From contig JAFDVU010000007.1 of the NCBI GenBank assembly GCA_018268835.1, forward strand, positions 1 to 64,000: a stretch of 64,000 bases of DNA. Reading direction: 5' to 3'. The translations under genes were made by a program, and so were the position numbers. Source of the stretch: Acidobacteriota bacterium (GTDB lineage: Bacteria > Acidobacteriota > Terriglobia > Bryobacterales > Bryobacteraceae). Below are positions 8,896-17,540 of the stretch, piece after piece. The notes below the pieces were generated by a model. The model made no database searches, had not been told where the DNA came from, and worked only from the letters and a program-made list of their open reading frames with translations. The number at the start of each line of letters is the position of its first letter. The first letter of the stretch is position 1.

Positions 8896-10164
8896 TTATT
8901 TCTTCACGAAGGCGGCGATATCGTTCACCACTTCTTCGGCCACGTGTCCGGGCTTGTTGTACTCGGCCGGCATGCTTTTGCCGTCGCCGGCGATGAATAA
9001 GTGGTTCAGCGTGGGATAACTTTTCAAAGTAACATTCTTGGCGCCGCCCAACTCGGCCTTCCACAACTGGAAGTCCTTCATCGGCACCTGGTAATCGCGC
9101 TCGCCTTGCAGGATGAGCATGGCGATCCCCAGGGATTTGGCTTTGGCGGCCGGATTGTAGGTCTTGAGATCCAGCCAGTAGCTCGGCGGGTTGTTCATGA
9201 GGGGCGGAGAATCCTCGTCGCCGGGTTCGAGTTTCTTCACTTTGGCCTGGACGGCTTTGGCCTGGTCGATGGCGCTCTGCTCCGCGCCGAGGTACACGAG
9301 TTGATCCATGACCACGTCTTCGAGCGGGCGGACGTTGCCGGCCAGGATGATGAGGCCGGCGAGTTTGCCGTCCTCGTCGGCGATGCGCGGCGCGGCATAT
9401 CCGCCGAGGGCGTGGCCGGCGACATAGACTTTGTTCGGATCCACTTCCTTCTGCGCGCGTACGACCGCGCAGGCTCTCACGGCGTCTTCGACGGTCTCAT
9501 CGCCGATGCTGTAATTCTTGATGGCCTCCACGCGCGGCCCGTAGACGCGGCTGCGCTTTTCGTAGCGCAGCACGACGATGCCCTTGGAGGCCAGGCCCTC
9601 GGCCAGGTCCTTGAATACCTTGGAAGCGCCGACGGTCTCATCGCGATCGTTGGGGCCGGACCCGTGCACCAGGACCACGGCCGGAAAGGGTCCCGCGCCC
9701 TTAGGTACGGTGAGGGTTCCAGGGAGTTTCCACTGGTCGTCGCCGATGGTGACGGCGCGCTCGGTAAAGGTGTCGGGCTTGCTGTAGGACGGCGACTGCC
9801 AGTTGATGGCGCCGGGTTGCATGACGAAGGCCGCCAGAAGGCCGGAAGAGTTCACGAGGAACCGCATGTTCAGGGTGCGATTCGCGTACTCGACCGGCAC
9901 GACGACCATGGTGTTCGGCCCGACCTTCCTGACCTGGGGATCTTCGATCTTCTCCAGGGCGCCGTAGGACTTCAATTGCTCCAGGATCTTGGCGAGGTTG
10001 GCGGCCGGCAGATCCTTCTGCATTTCCGGCGTCATCATCGGGGTGAGTTCGTTGAGCTTCTCGGCGACCAGAAGTTCCACCGCTTTGCGGGCGGTCGCCC
10101 CCGGATCCTGGGCGAAGGCCAGAGCCGCCATCAGCGGCACGAGACAAAGTGCGCGGGATACCAT
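8896..10164 (-). CDS. Exported DUF3887/alpha-beta hydrolase protein lacking the nucleophile serine
   Basis: The 422-residue protein has a signal peptide (MVSRALCLVPLMAALAFA), a DUF3887-like N-terminal domain (about residues 22-125) and an alpha/beta-hydrolase domain (about 140-422). The oxyanion region VVLVHGSGPNDRDE (163-176) and the acid and base regions (LILQGERDYQVP near 354, LNHLF near 389) are normal. The nucleophile elbow reads GHALGG, with alanine at residue 252 where family members have serine. It may be non-catalytic or use other chemistry. A TAGAAT box lies just upstream of the ATG. The divergent prolyl oligopeptidase starts 47 bp away. Confidence 0.86.
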   Translation of the reverse strand: MVSRALCLVPLMAALAFAQDPGATARKAVELLVAEKLNELTPMMTPEMQKDLPAANLAKILEQLKSYGALEKIEDPQVRKVGPNTMVVVPVEYANRTLNMRFLVNSSGLLAAFVMQPGAINWQSPSYSKPDTFTERAVTIGDDQWKLPGTLTVPKGAGPFPAVVLVHGSGPNDRDETVGASKVFKDLAEGLASKGIVVLRYEKRSRVYGPRVEAIKNYSIGDETVEDAVRACAVVRAQKEVDPNKVYVAGHALGGYAAPRIADEDGKLAGLIILAGNVRPLEDVVMDQLVYLGAEQSAIDQAKAVQAKVKKLEPGDEDSPPLMNNPPSYWLDLKTYNPAAKAKSLGIAMLILQGERDYQVPMKDFQLWKAELGGAKNVTLKSYPTLNHLFIAGDGKSMPAEYNKPGHVAEEVVNDIAAFVKK

Positions 10165-10211
10165 ACAGTTCTTATTCTAGTTCGGTACCATAGCACCCAG
10201 AGGTTGGCTTC

Positions 10212-12290
10212 ATGATCCGATGTAGCTACGCAGCCTGCGCCGTCCTGTTTCCGCTCATGCTTTCCGCCGCCGATTTCACACCCCCGCCGACGCGCGCCGA
10301 ACCGGTCACCGAGGTGATCCACGGGGTCGCCGTGACCGATCCCTACCGCTGGCTGGAGAACCAGAACTCGCCCGAAACGCGGGCTTGGCTGGAGGCGCAG
10401 GAGAAATTCGCCCGCGGGTACCTGGACTCAATTCCGGGACGGGATGCGCTGCGCCGCAAGCTGGAAGCCCTGATCCGGATCGACAGCGTGGGCACCCCGA
10501 CGCTGCGCGGCGGGCGCTATTTTTTCAGCCGGCGCCTGGCCGCGGAGGATCGCCGTTCGCTGTGCATGCGGGTCTCCTTCGGGGGCAGGGATGAGGTGCT
10601 GATCGCTCCGTCGGACGCTTCGGCGGATCCGGCGGCGAGCGTCGCCTGGCTGGGATTCTCCGAGGACGGCGCACTGGCCGCGTGGGGCGTGCGCATGGGC
10701 GGCGAGGATGAAACCGACGTGCGTTTCCTGGATGTGACCACGCGCAAGGCGCTGCCCGACCGGCTTCCCAAGGCGCGCTACATCTCGATTTCGATCGCGC
10801 CGGACAGGAAGGGCGTCTACTACGGCACGGTGGGCGGGGCGCACGGGTCGCGGGCGTGGTATCACGCGTTCGGTACCGAGGCGGCGGCGGACCGAGAGGT
10901 GTTCGGGCAGGGCTACGGCAGGCTGGATTTCATCGCTCCCGAAGTTTCGCCCGACGGACGGTGGCTGGTTATCGGCGTCTTCCAGGGCGTGCCCGCCAAG
11001 CACACCGAAATCTTTCTCGAGGACCTGAAGAACGGCGGCGGCATGCGGACGATTCTCAAGGAGGACGCGCAATTCGACGCCGTGTTCGCCGGCGATTCGC
11101 TGCTGCTGACCACGAATTGGAAGGCGCCCAACCAGCGCGTGATCCGGGTGCCGCTGGCCAACCCCGCGCCGGAACACTGGAAGGAGATCGTCCCCGAGGG
11201 CAAGCTCGCGATCGACGGCGTCTCCGCGGCGGGGCACCGGATCTTCGTCAGCTACCTGGAAGACGTGCACACGCGGATCCGCGAGTTCGACGGCGACGGC
11301 AAAGCGCTGGGGGAACTCGCGCTCCCCGGACTCGGCACGGCCGGCGTGCCGCGCGGCCAATGGGAGAGCGGCGAGGCGTTCTTCACTTTCACGTCATTCG
11401 TGAATCCGGCGACGATTTTCCGGCTAGACGTGGCCGGCGGCAAGCGCGACGTGTGGTTCCAGCCGCGGATTCCCGTGGATACCGCCAGCATGGAGACGAA
11501 GCAGGTGTGGTACCGCTCGAAGGACGGCACGCGCGTGCCGATGTTCCTGGTGCAGAAGCGCGGCACCAGGCTGGATGGCGCGCGGCCGGTGTGGCTCACC
11601 GCGTACGGCGGCTTCAACGTGTCGCTGACGCCGGCGTTCAGCGCGACAGCGGCGTGGTGGGTGGAGCAGGGCGGCGTTTTCGCGCAGCCGAATCTCCGCG
11701 GGGGCGGCGAATTCGGCGAGACGTGGCATCACGCGGGCATGTTCGAGCACAAGCAGAACGTCTTCGACGACTTCATCGCGGCGGCCGAGTGGCTGATCGC
11801 GAACCACTACACGAAGCCGGCGACGCTGGCCATCGAAGGCGGTTCCAACGGCGGACTTCTCATGGGCGCGATGATGACGCAGCGGCCGGACCTGTTCGGC
11901 GCCATCGTGTGCGGCGCGCCGCTGCTGGACATGCTGCGGTACCACAAGATGTCGATCGGTTCGATCTGGGCGGCGGAGTACGGGTCGGCGGACGATCCGA
12001 AGCAGTTCGAATACCTGCGCAAGTACTCGCCTTATCAGAACGTCCACAAGGGGACGAAGTATCCGGCGATCCTCTTCGTCACGGGCGATTCCGATACGCG
12101 GGTGGATCCCGCGCACGCGCGCAAGATGACCGCTCTCATGCAGGCGGATAATGCTTCCGGCAATCCGATCATGCTGCGCTACGACACCAAGGGCGGCCAC
12201 TCGGGCATCGGCAACATCAGCAAGACCATCGACGAAATGGTGGACCAGATCAGCTTTCTTGCGGCGCGCATCGGGCTGCCTCTCAAGTGA
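10212..12290 (+). CDS. Exported prolyl oligopeptidase (S9A family)
   Basis: The 692-residue protein has a signal peptide (about 19 residues, ending MLSAA), the opening VTDPYRWLENQNSPETRAWL typical of S9A, a beta-propeller domain (about 70-410), and the C-terminal hydrolase domain. The catalytic triad is visible: serine in EGGSNGGLLMG (about residue 545), aspartate in TGDSDTRVDPAHA (about 627) and histidine in TKGGHSG (about 662). It cleaves after proline in short peptides, here in the periplasm or outside. The VOC gene follows after 3 nt, so they form one transcript. Confidence 0.95.
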   Translation: MIRCSYAACAVLFPLMLSAADFTPPPTRAEPVTEVIHGVAVTDPYRWLENQNSPETRAWLEAQEKFARGYLDSIPGRDALRRKLEALIRIDSVGTPTLRGGRYFFSRRLAAEDRRSLCMRVSFGGRDEVLIAPSDASADPAASVAWLGFSEDGALAAWGVRMGGEDETDVRFLDVTTRKALPDRLPKARYISISIAPDRKGVYYGTVGGAHGSRAWYHAFGTEAAADREVFGQGYGRLDFIAPEVSPDGRWLVIGVFQGVPAKHTEIFLEDLKNGGGMRTILKEDAQFDAVFAGDSLLLTTNWKAPNQRVIRVPLANPAPEHWKEIVPEGKLAIDGVSAAGHRIFVSYLEDVHTRIREFDGDGKALGELALPGLGTAGVPRGQWESGEAFFTFTSFVNPATIFRLDVAGGKRDVWFQPRIPVDTASMETKQVWYRSKDGTRVPMFLVQKRGTRLDGARPVWLTAYGGFNVSLTPAFSATAAWWVEQGGVFAQPNLRGGGEFGETWHHAGMFEHKQNVFDDFIAAAEWLIANHYTKPATLAIEGGSNGGLLMGAMMTQRPDLFGAIVCGAPLLDMLRYHKMSIGSIWAAEYGSADDPKQFEYLRKYSPYQNVHKGTKYPAILFVTGDSDTRVDPAHARKMTALMQADNASGNPIMLRYDTKGGHSGIGNISKTIDEMVDQISFLAARIGLPLK

Positions 12291-12293
12291 ACT

Positions 12294-12677
12294 ATGAAAA
12301 TCAGACTGACCAGCATCATTGTGGACGACCAGGATAAGGCGCTGGAGTTCTACACCGGGCGCCTGGGATTCCTGAAGAAGATGGAACTTCCCGCGGGCGA
12401 GTACAAGTGGCTCACGGTGGTTTCCGCCGAAGAACCGGACGGGCCGCAGGTCTCGCTCGAACCCAACGTCAACCCGGCGGCGAAGGCGTATCAGAAGGCG
12501 CTCTATGAGGGAGGCATCCCGATGCACACGTTCCAGGTGGACGATATGCAGAAGGAGCACGAGCGGCTGAAGGGGGCGGGCGTGGTCTTCCGCACGCCGC
12601 CGACGAATATGGGATGGGGAACGATGGCGGTGATCGAAGACACCTGCGGCAACCTGATCATGCTGTTTCAGGCGTAG
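12294..12677 (+). CDS. VOC (glyoxalase/bleomycin resistance) superfamily protein
   Basis: The 127-residue protein shows the two beta-alpha-beta-beta-beta modules of the VOC fold: KIRLTSIIVDDQDKALEFYTGRLGF at the start and MHTFQVDDMQKEHERLKGAGV from about residue 77. It ends with the usual DTCGNLIMLFQ strand holding a metal-side position. Members are dioxygenases, isomerases or resistance proteins, and the substrate here cannot be named. It starts 3 nt after the prolyl oligopeptidase stop and meets the minus-strand gene at 12681 tail to tail. Confidence 0.92.
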   Translation: MKIRLTSIIVDDQDKALEFYTGRLGFLKKMELPAGEYKWLTVVSAEEPDGPQVSLEPNVNPAAKAYQKALYEGGIPMHTFQVDDMQKEHERLKGAGVVFRTPPTNMGWGTMAVIEDTCGNLIMLFQA

Positions 12678-12680
12678 GGT

Positions 12681-13454
12681 TCAGCGGGGCGTCGCGCGGA
12701 AGAGCACGGGGTACGTGCGCTCGAAGGGCAGCGCCGCGCCATCGATTCCCCTGACGAGCAGGCGGAATCGCTCGGAGCGCGGGGCGAGCGGCGCGCGATA
12801 GACGCCGCTTTCGCCGGGTTCCACGCTGACGGCGCCGGAGGCCGGATCGCCGGCGGCGTCGACGAGTTGGAACTGCACGTCGCGGACGCCGCCGCCGAGG
12901 CGCGCCTCGACATTCCCGCCGGCGGCGCTGACGCCGGAGAGCGCGATATCCGCTTTGGCCAGTACGGATGCCACGAACAACCCCGAGCCGGTGAGTTGCA
13001 GCCGCCAGGCGCCGGATTCGGGTTGATCGATGCGCAGGATGCGGCCGGCCCGCAGGTCCAGGCTGCGCGCGGCGTTGACGGCGGTAACCTCGGCGCCGCC
13101 GGGGCGGTAGACGCGGATCGAGTTGGGGCACTGCAGGGAGACCAGGAACAGCACGCTCTCCACGCCCGATTCGAGCGGGAACTGGATATCGCGCGCGCCG
13201 TTCAACTGCCCCACCATGCGGAGCACGGTGGCCGGGTGGGTGTGGGACGCGTTCATCACCAGCGCCGCCTGCGCGGCTTCGCCCGGCTGGAAGAGGAAGA
13301 GCTGTCCGCCGGTACTCTCGCTCACGTCGAGGTAGGCGGGGTCCACGGGGCGTCCGGGCACGCAGGGCCACGAGGGGTTGGGCGGTGGCTGGCCCACCTG
13401 GGCGCGCAGGACGCCGGCGAGGAAGAAGGTCGCGAGGGCGCAGGCCGTTCGCAT
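12681..13454 (-). CDS. Exported hypothetical beta-sandwich protein
   Basis: The 257-residue protein begins with a signal peptide (MRTACALATFFLAGVLRA). The mature chain is rich in beta-prone Val, Gly and Ala with two apparent repeats: one around DIQFPLESGVESVLFLVSL and one around DVQFQLVDAAGDPASGAVSV. The C-terminal half resembles the Ig-like GVYRAPLAP segments of adhesive domains. No catalytic motif is seen and I do not recognise a family. It starts 9 nt after the MATE gene on the same strand, so it is probably cotranscribed. Confidence 0.75.
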   Translation of the reverse strand: MRTACALATFFLAGVLRAQVGQPPPNPSWPCVPGRPVDPAYLDVSESTGGQLFLFQPGEAAQAALVMNASHTHPATVLRMVGQLNGARDIQFPLESGVESVLFLVSLQCPNSIRVYRPGGAEVTAVNAARSLDLRAGRILRIDQPESGAWRLQLTGSGLFVASVLAKADIALSGVSAAGGNVEARLGGGVRDVQFQLVDAAGDPASGAVSVEPGESGVYRAPLAPRSERFRLLVRGIDGAALPFERTYPVLFRATPR

Positions 13455-13463
13455 GGCTTCAGG

Positions 13464-14867
13464 TTACACCACGACCCTCTTCCAACGCCCGCGGCGGAAC
13501 ATGGCGGCGCCGGCGACGGCGAGGACGCTTTCGGCGATGCAGACCGCGAGGTACACGCCGCGGCTGCCGAAGCCGAGTTGCGTGGCCATGGTCCAGGCCA
13601 GGGGGATCTGCAGCATCCAATAGCAGCCGAGGTTGAGCCAGGTAGGGGTGACGGTGTCGCCGGCGCCGTTGAACGCCTGCTCCATCACCATGCCCCAGGC
13701 GTAGAAGGGGTAGCCGAGGCTGATGAGGCGCAGGGCCGCGACCGCCACCGGGACCACCCGGGCGTCGGGGCGGAAGAGCGCGACCAGCGCGGGCGCGGCG
13801 GTGAAGAACACCGCGCCGACGATGGTGAGGAAGCCCATGTTGTAGATGCCGGCGAGCCAGACGGCGCGCTCGCTGCGGTCGGGTTTGTTCGCGCCCAGGT
13901 TTTGGCCGACGAGGGTGGCGGCGGCGGCGCAGATGCCCCAGGACGGCATGAGCGCGAAGAGGATGATGCGGATGGCGAGCGAATAGCCGGCGACGGCGGC
14001 GCTGCCGAAGCGCGCGTTGATCCGGGCGAGGCTGACCCAGCTTGCGGTGGTGATGAAGTTCTGGAACATGGCGGTGCGCGCCAGGCGCAGGAGCCGCCGC
14101 ATGACGTCCCAGTCGACGCGGAGATGGCGGCGCGCGATGGCGAAGCGTCCGTCGCCGCGGTAGAGCATGCGGAACTGGTAGAGCACGCCGATGGTGCGGC
14201 CGGTGGTGGTGGCGACGGCCGCGCCGGTGACGCCGAGGGCGGGGAAGGGTCCCCAGCCGTAGATGAGGCAGGGATCGAGCACGATATTGATGGCGTTGGC
14301 GAGCCAGAGCGTGCGCATGGCGAGCGCGGCATCGCCCGCGCCGCGGAAGATGCCGTTGATCAAGAACAGCATGACGATGACGATGTTGCCGCCGAGCACC
14401 ACGCGGGCGAAGCCGGCGCCCTTGGCGATGACGCCGGGTTCGGCATGCATGAGGCCGAGCAGTTGGGGCGCGAAGATGCCGCCAACGATGCCCATCAGCA
14501 CGCCGGCGGCGATGCCGAGGATCAGCGATTGGACGGCCGCGACGCTGGCGCCGTCGGGATCCTTTTCGCCGATGCGCCGCGCCACCATCGCGCTGGCCGC
14601 CATAGCGAGTCCAATGGCGACCGCGTACACGAGCACCACGACGGCCTCGGTCAGGCCGGTGGCGGCCATGGCGTCCGCGCCGAGCCGCGCCACCCAGAAG
14701 GCATCGACCACCGCGAAGGTGGATTCCATCAGCATCTCCAGGATGGTCGGGATGGCGAGCAGGGCGATGCCGCGCGTGAGGCTGCCTTCCGTGAAATCCT
14801 GTTCGGTGCCGGCGAGCGCCTCCTTCAATAGCGCCGCCAGATGCATTCGCTTCCAACGTTCCCGCAT
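13464..14867 (-). CDS. MATE family multidrug/Na+ antiporter
   Basis: The 467-residue protein has the twelve-helix MATE layout with a typical first repeat (LTRGIALLAIPTILEMLMES, then FWVARLGADAMAATGLTEAV) and a second repeat from about residue 260 (ARINARFGSAAVAGYSLAIR). It should export cationic or organic compounds using an ion gradient. I use ATG 14867; an internal ATG at 14846 is also possible. A 24-bp perfect palindrome lies about 80 bp upstream and may be the operator of an unlinked repressor. The exported unknown at 12681 follows in the same transcript. Confidence 0.92.
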   Translation of the reverse strand: MRERWKRMHLAALLKEALAGTEQDFTEGSLTRGIALLAIPTILEMLMESTFAVVDAFWVARLGADAMAATGLTEAVVVLVYAVAIGLAMAASAMVARRIGEKDPDGASVAAVQSLILGIAAGVLMGIVGGIFAPQLLGLMHAEPGVIAKGAGFARVVLGGNIVIVMLFLINGIFRGAGDAALAMRTLWLANAINIVLDPCLIYGWGPFPALGVTGAAVATTTGRTIGVLYQFRMLYRGDGRFAIARRHLRVDWDVMRRLLRLARTAMFQNFITTASWVSLARINARFGSAAVAGYSLAIRIILFALMPSWGICAAAATLVGQNLGANKPDRSERAVWLAGIYNMGFLTIVGAVFFTAAPALVALFRPDARVVPVAVAALRLISLGYPFYAWGMVMEQAFNGAGDTVTPTWLNLGCYWMLQIPLAWTMATQLGFGSRGVYLAVCIAESVLAVAGAAMFRRGRWKRVVV

Positions 14868-14948
14868 GGGGGAGATCCTCAGAATGTACCGGTTAAGAAA
14901 TTTGCGCGACCGGAGAATTCAGAAGCGCAGGGTCCGAGTGAAGGAGGG

Positions 14949-14972
14949 CGCGTTTAGCGTACGCTAAACGCG
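14949..14972. promoter_or_regulatory. 24-bp perfect palindrome upstream of the MATE gene
   Basis: The half site CGCGTTTAGCGT (14949-14960) is followed directly by its complement with no spacer. It sits 82 bp upstream of the MATE start. Uninterrupted symmetry with a central GTAC is typical of a dimeric repressor operator such as TetR or MarR. With no T-run beside it, it does not look like a terminator. Which protein binds is unknown, because no TetR gene is adjacent. Confidence 0.6.
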
Positions 14973-15465
14973 AACGGGATTCGGACCGAGGTGATTAACA
15001 TCAGAAAGAGAATATCACGGGCGGGGCCGCGAGTAAATCCCCTTCCCAAGTTATCCCTCCCGGACTAACGCGTCATGGCGACGCCGCAGCGATCCTATGT
15101 GCTGTTGTTCACAGTTTTGGACCGGGCAATTCCTCCGCGAATTCCCTGAGGGTTTTCATATCAGATAACAGGGCCTTTTATATTGTCTTCGCCGCGGCGA
15201 TGGCGTATTCTGCCACTGGGCGAAAGCTCTCTCCGCGCAGGAGAGGAGGAGTCCAGTGCGTGACTGTAGCACTTGCAACCGTGTCGCTTGGACCGGATTG
15301 TGGCACCAGATAGCCGATCACGCAGCAGGGCCAAGGAACGATTTATTGGATAGTGGCTACAGACTAACGCACGAATTCCGGCTTCCCGCTTGTCGGCCCG
15401 CCGCGGCGACATCAGGCTCGCCCTGACACGGAGTTTCAGGACAGACATAGAAATGAGGCAAGACA
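14973..15465. other. Non-coding stretch between MATE and an exported unknown
   Basis: About 490 bp without a supportable gene and with AT-richer patches (15000-15020, 15150-15190). A short imperfect hairpin of CTCTC/GGAGAG type lies near 15230-15250. I see no tRNA, riboswitch core or repeat. A ribosome site (GAGG near 15455) belongs to the gene at 15466. Confidence 0.5.
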
Positions 15466-15852
15466 ATGAATCCGGCCAAACTAAGAGGTATTGCGGGGGC
15501 AGTCAGCCTTGCTGTCCTCGTGGTCCTGCCGGTCGCCATCTCACATGCCCAGGACCCCAGGAACTTCTGGCTGCTGAACAACACCGGGAAGACCATCCGG
15601 GAGTTCTATGTGTCTCCCCACGACAGCTCTCGTTGGGGAAATGACACGCTCGGCCGTTCAGCGGTGCCTGACGGGATCGGCGCCCTTATCGTCTTCCAGG
15701 GTTCGCGCGGCTCGTGCAATATGGACTTCCTGCTGGTATTTGCCGACGGCAGCAAGCACACGTACGGCCAGGGCAGGAATGTCTGTGAACTCGGCGCGGT
15801 GCAGTTTAACCGCAACGACTCGATCGGCCTGACGCTACCCGACAGCCGGTAG
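15466..15852 (+). CDS. Exported hypothetical protein (FWLLNNTGKTI...WGNDTLG type)
   Basis: The 128-residue protein has a signal peptide (about 29 residues, ending ISHAQ) and a mature domain of about 100 residues. The domain opens with FWLLNNTGKTIREFYVSP and continues with SSRWGNDTLG, a pattern I know from small exported proteins often in tandem copies and sometimes misnamed argininosuccinate lyase. Two cysteines (SCNMDF and NVCELG) could form a disulphide. No function is established. A GAGG site lies about 7 nt before the ATG. Base composition is less GC-rich than in surrounding genes. Confidence 0.75.
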   Translation: MNPAKLRGIAGAVSLAVLVVLPVAISHAQDPRNFWLLNNTGKTIREFYVSPHDSSRWGNDTLGRSAVPDGIGALIVFQGSRGSCNMDFLLVFADGSKHTYGQGRNVCELGAVQFNRNDSIGLTLPDSR

Positions 15853-15955
15853 CAGGCCGAAGGTTGATGACCCGCCAGGGCACGCAGGCCGCGCCAGGGT
15901 GGAACCCGGGTGGTAGCACGCATTGCGGATGCGATGGGAAGAAACGGAGGCGATT

Positions 15956-16504
15956 GTGAGCCTTGAGATCGTGTCATTTGTTTTTGGCGGCCTGCTCATA
16001 CTCATTGGACTCCTGGGGGGCGGTTTTGAGGTCAGGGAACTCAAAGTTCCCCAAGTCAGGCTGCCGGCCCGCTTGATCAGTACTCTTGCCGGTGTTGTCT
16101 TCGTGATCCTGGGAATCGGCTTGAAAGCCGATTCCGGCGCGGTACAAGCGGACGGCCCAAGCTTACCGCCGCCGCCGGCGGCGATGGTTCACTTCACCAT
16201 TCGGGATGAAGTCGGTGAATCGCAAGTGAGCGAGCAGGTAAAGATCACATTGGATGAACGGATTGTAGGAACGATTACTGTGGATCCGATCCACCGTGTT
16301 TCCGAGATCAGCGTTTCCGTGCCGCAGGAAGGACCGTACAGTTATCATCTTTCGGTGAACGCGGTCTTTCTGAGCGGAGAGCAGCAGGTCGAATACTCAG
16401 GCGTGGGCAGTGGAACCATCAACGTGAAGGCCGGAAAAGTGTACAATCTCGCCGGGCAGATCAGCGGGAATACCTGGCAGGCGTGGCTCGAGGAAGTTCC
16501 TTAG
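15956..16504 (+). CDS. Hypothetical membrane-anchored protein
   Basis: I place the start at GTG 15956, because GGAGG sits 5 nt before it; an ATG at 15923 in the same frame has no such site. The 182-residue product has two N-terminal membrane helices (IVSFVFGGLLILIGLLGGG and LISTLAGVVFVILGIGL). A proline-rich linker (SLPPPPAAM) and an exposed beta-rich domain follow from about residue 75. No family recognised. It is 103 bp after the exported unknown at 15466 and has similarly lower GC, so both may have arrived together. Confidence 0.68.
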   Translation: MSLEIVSFVFGGLLILIGLLGGGFEVRELKVPQVRLPARLISTLAGVVFVILGIGLKADSGAVQADGPSLPPPPAAMVHFTIRDEVGESQVSEQVKITLDERIVGTITVDPIHRVSEISVSVPQEGPYSYHLSVNAVFLSGEQQVEYSGVGSGTINVKAGKVYNLAGQISGNTWQAWLEEVP

Positions 16505-16547
16505 ACGGTGCTGGAAGGTCCGTCTCCGCTGCTGGTACGGTGTAGAT

Positions 16548-17531
16548 ATGCACTATCGCGAATTGGGCCGTACCGGCTGGAAAGTGTCGGAGATCAGTTT
16601 TGGAGCGTGGGCGATTGGAGGATCGTGGGGCAAGGTGGACGATCGCGATTCACTGGCCGCGCTCAACAAGGCCGTGGATTGCGGGGTGAACTTCATCGAT
16701 ACCGCGGATGTCTACGGCATGGGCCGCAGCGAGCGGCTGATCGCGCAATTGAAGCGCGACCGCAAGGAAGAGATCGTCATCGCGACCAAGGCGGGGCGGC
16801 GGCTGGATCCACACACGGCGGAGGGGTACAACGAGCGCAACATCGCCGGGTTCATCGAGGACAGCCTGCGCAATCTTTCGACCGACAGCCTGGACCTGGT
16901 GCAACTGCACTGCCCGCCGACCGACGTCTACTACCGGCCGGAGCTGTTCGAGGCGCTCGACCGCATGAAGAAGGCCGGGAAGATCCGCCACTATGGGGTG
17001 AGCGTGGAGCGGGTGGAAGAGGCGCTGAAGGCGATCGAGTACCCCGGGGTGGAGACGGTGCAGATCATCTTCAACTGCTTCCGGACGCGGCCGGCGGAGC
17101 GCTTTTTCGACGAAGCGAAGAAGCGGCGGGTGGGCATTCTGGCGCGAGTGCCGCTGGCCAGCGGACTGCTCACGGGCAAGCTGACGCGGGCTTCGGCGTT
17201 CGCCGGCGACGATCATCGCAACTTCAACCGCCGCGGCGAGGCTTTCGACGTGGGCGAGACGTTCTCCGGGGTGGACTACGAAACCGGGCTGGACGCGGTG
17301 GAGGAGATCCGCACGGTGGTTCCGGCGGGCATGAGCCTGACGCAGTTCGCGCTGCGCTGGATCCTGATGTTCGACGCGGTGACGTGCGCGATCCCGGGCG
17401 GCAAGCGGCCCGGGCAGGTGGCGGAGAATTGCGCGGCGAGCGATCTGCCGCCGCTATCCGACGCGGCCATGATGACGGTGCGGCGCGTGTACGACGAGAG
17501 GATCCGCGCGAGCGTCCACCCGCGCTGGTAG
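16548..17531 (+). CDS. Aldo/keto reductase
   Basis: The 327-residue TIM-barrel protein has the family hallmarks: GRTGWKVSEISFGAWAIGG at the start, the catalytic-site segment VNFIDTADVYGMGRSE (about 45-60, Asp and Tyr of the tetrad), IATKAGRR with the lysine (about 80), and LDLVQLHCPP with the histidine (about 124). A NADPH-binding AIPGGKRPGQVAEN segment lies near 283. It reduces an aldehyde or ketone with NADPH; the natural substrate is unknown. The GNAT gene begins 9 nt later. Confidence 0.94.
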   Translation: MHYRELGRTGWKVSEISFGAWAIGGSWGKVDDRDSLAALNKAVDCGVNFIDTADVYGMGRSERLIAQLKRDRKEEIVIATKAGRRLDPHTAEGYNERNIAGFIEDSLRNLSTDSLDLVQLHCPPTDVYYRPELFEALDRMKKAGKIRHYGVSVERVEEALKAIEYPGVETVQIIFNCFRTRPAERFFDEAKKRRVGILARVPLASGLLTGKLTRASAFAGDDHRNFNRRGEAFDVGETFSGVDYETGLDAVEEIRTVVPAGMSLTQFALRWILMFDAVTCAIPGGKRPGQVAENCAASDLPPLSDAAMMTVRRVYDERIRASVHPRW

Positions 17532-17540
17532 GAGGGACGT

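Noticed and set aside
12867..14831. 654-codon plus-strand frame opposite MATE and the exported unknown
   Set aside because: Asp/Glu/Gly/His-rich antisense shadow without any motif; the minus-strand MATE frame is convincing.
14949..14972. The palindrome as a transcription terminator
   Set aside because: No T-run follows on either strand and it lies upstream of, not after, the MATE gene.
15161..15466. Short minus-strand frame of 101 codons in the non-coding stretch
   Set aside because: No ribosome site, no family resemblance and composition unlike neighbours; overlaps the ribosome site of the plus-strand gene.
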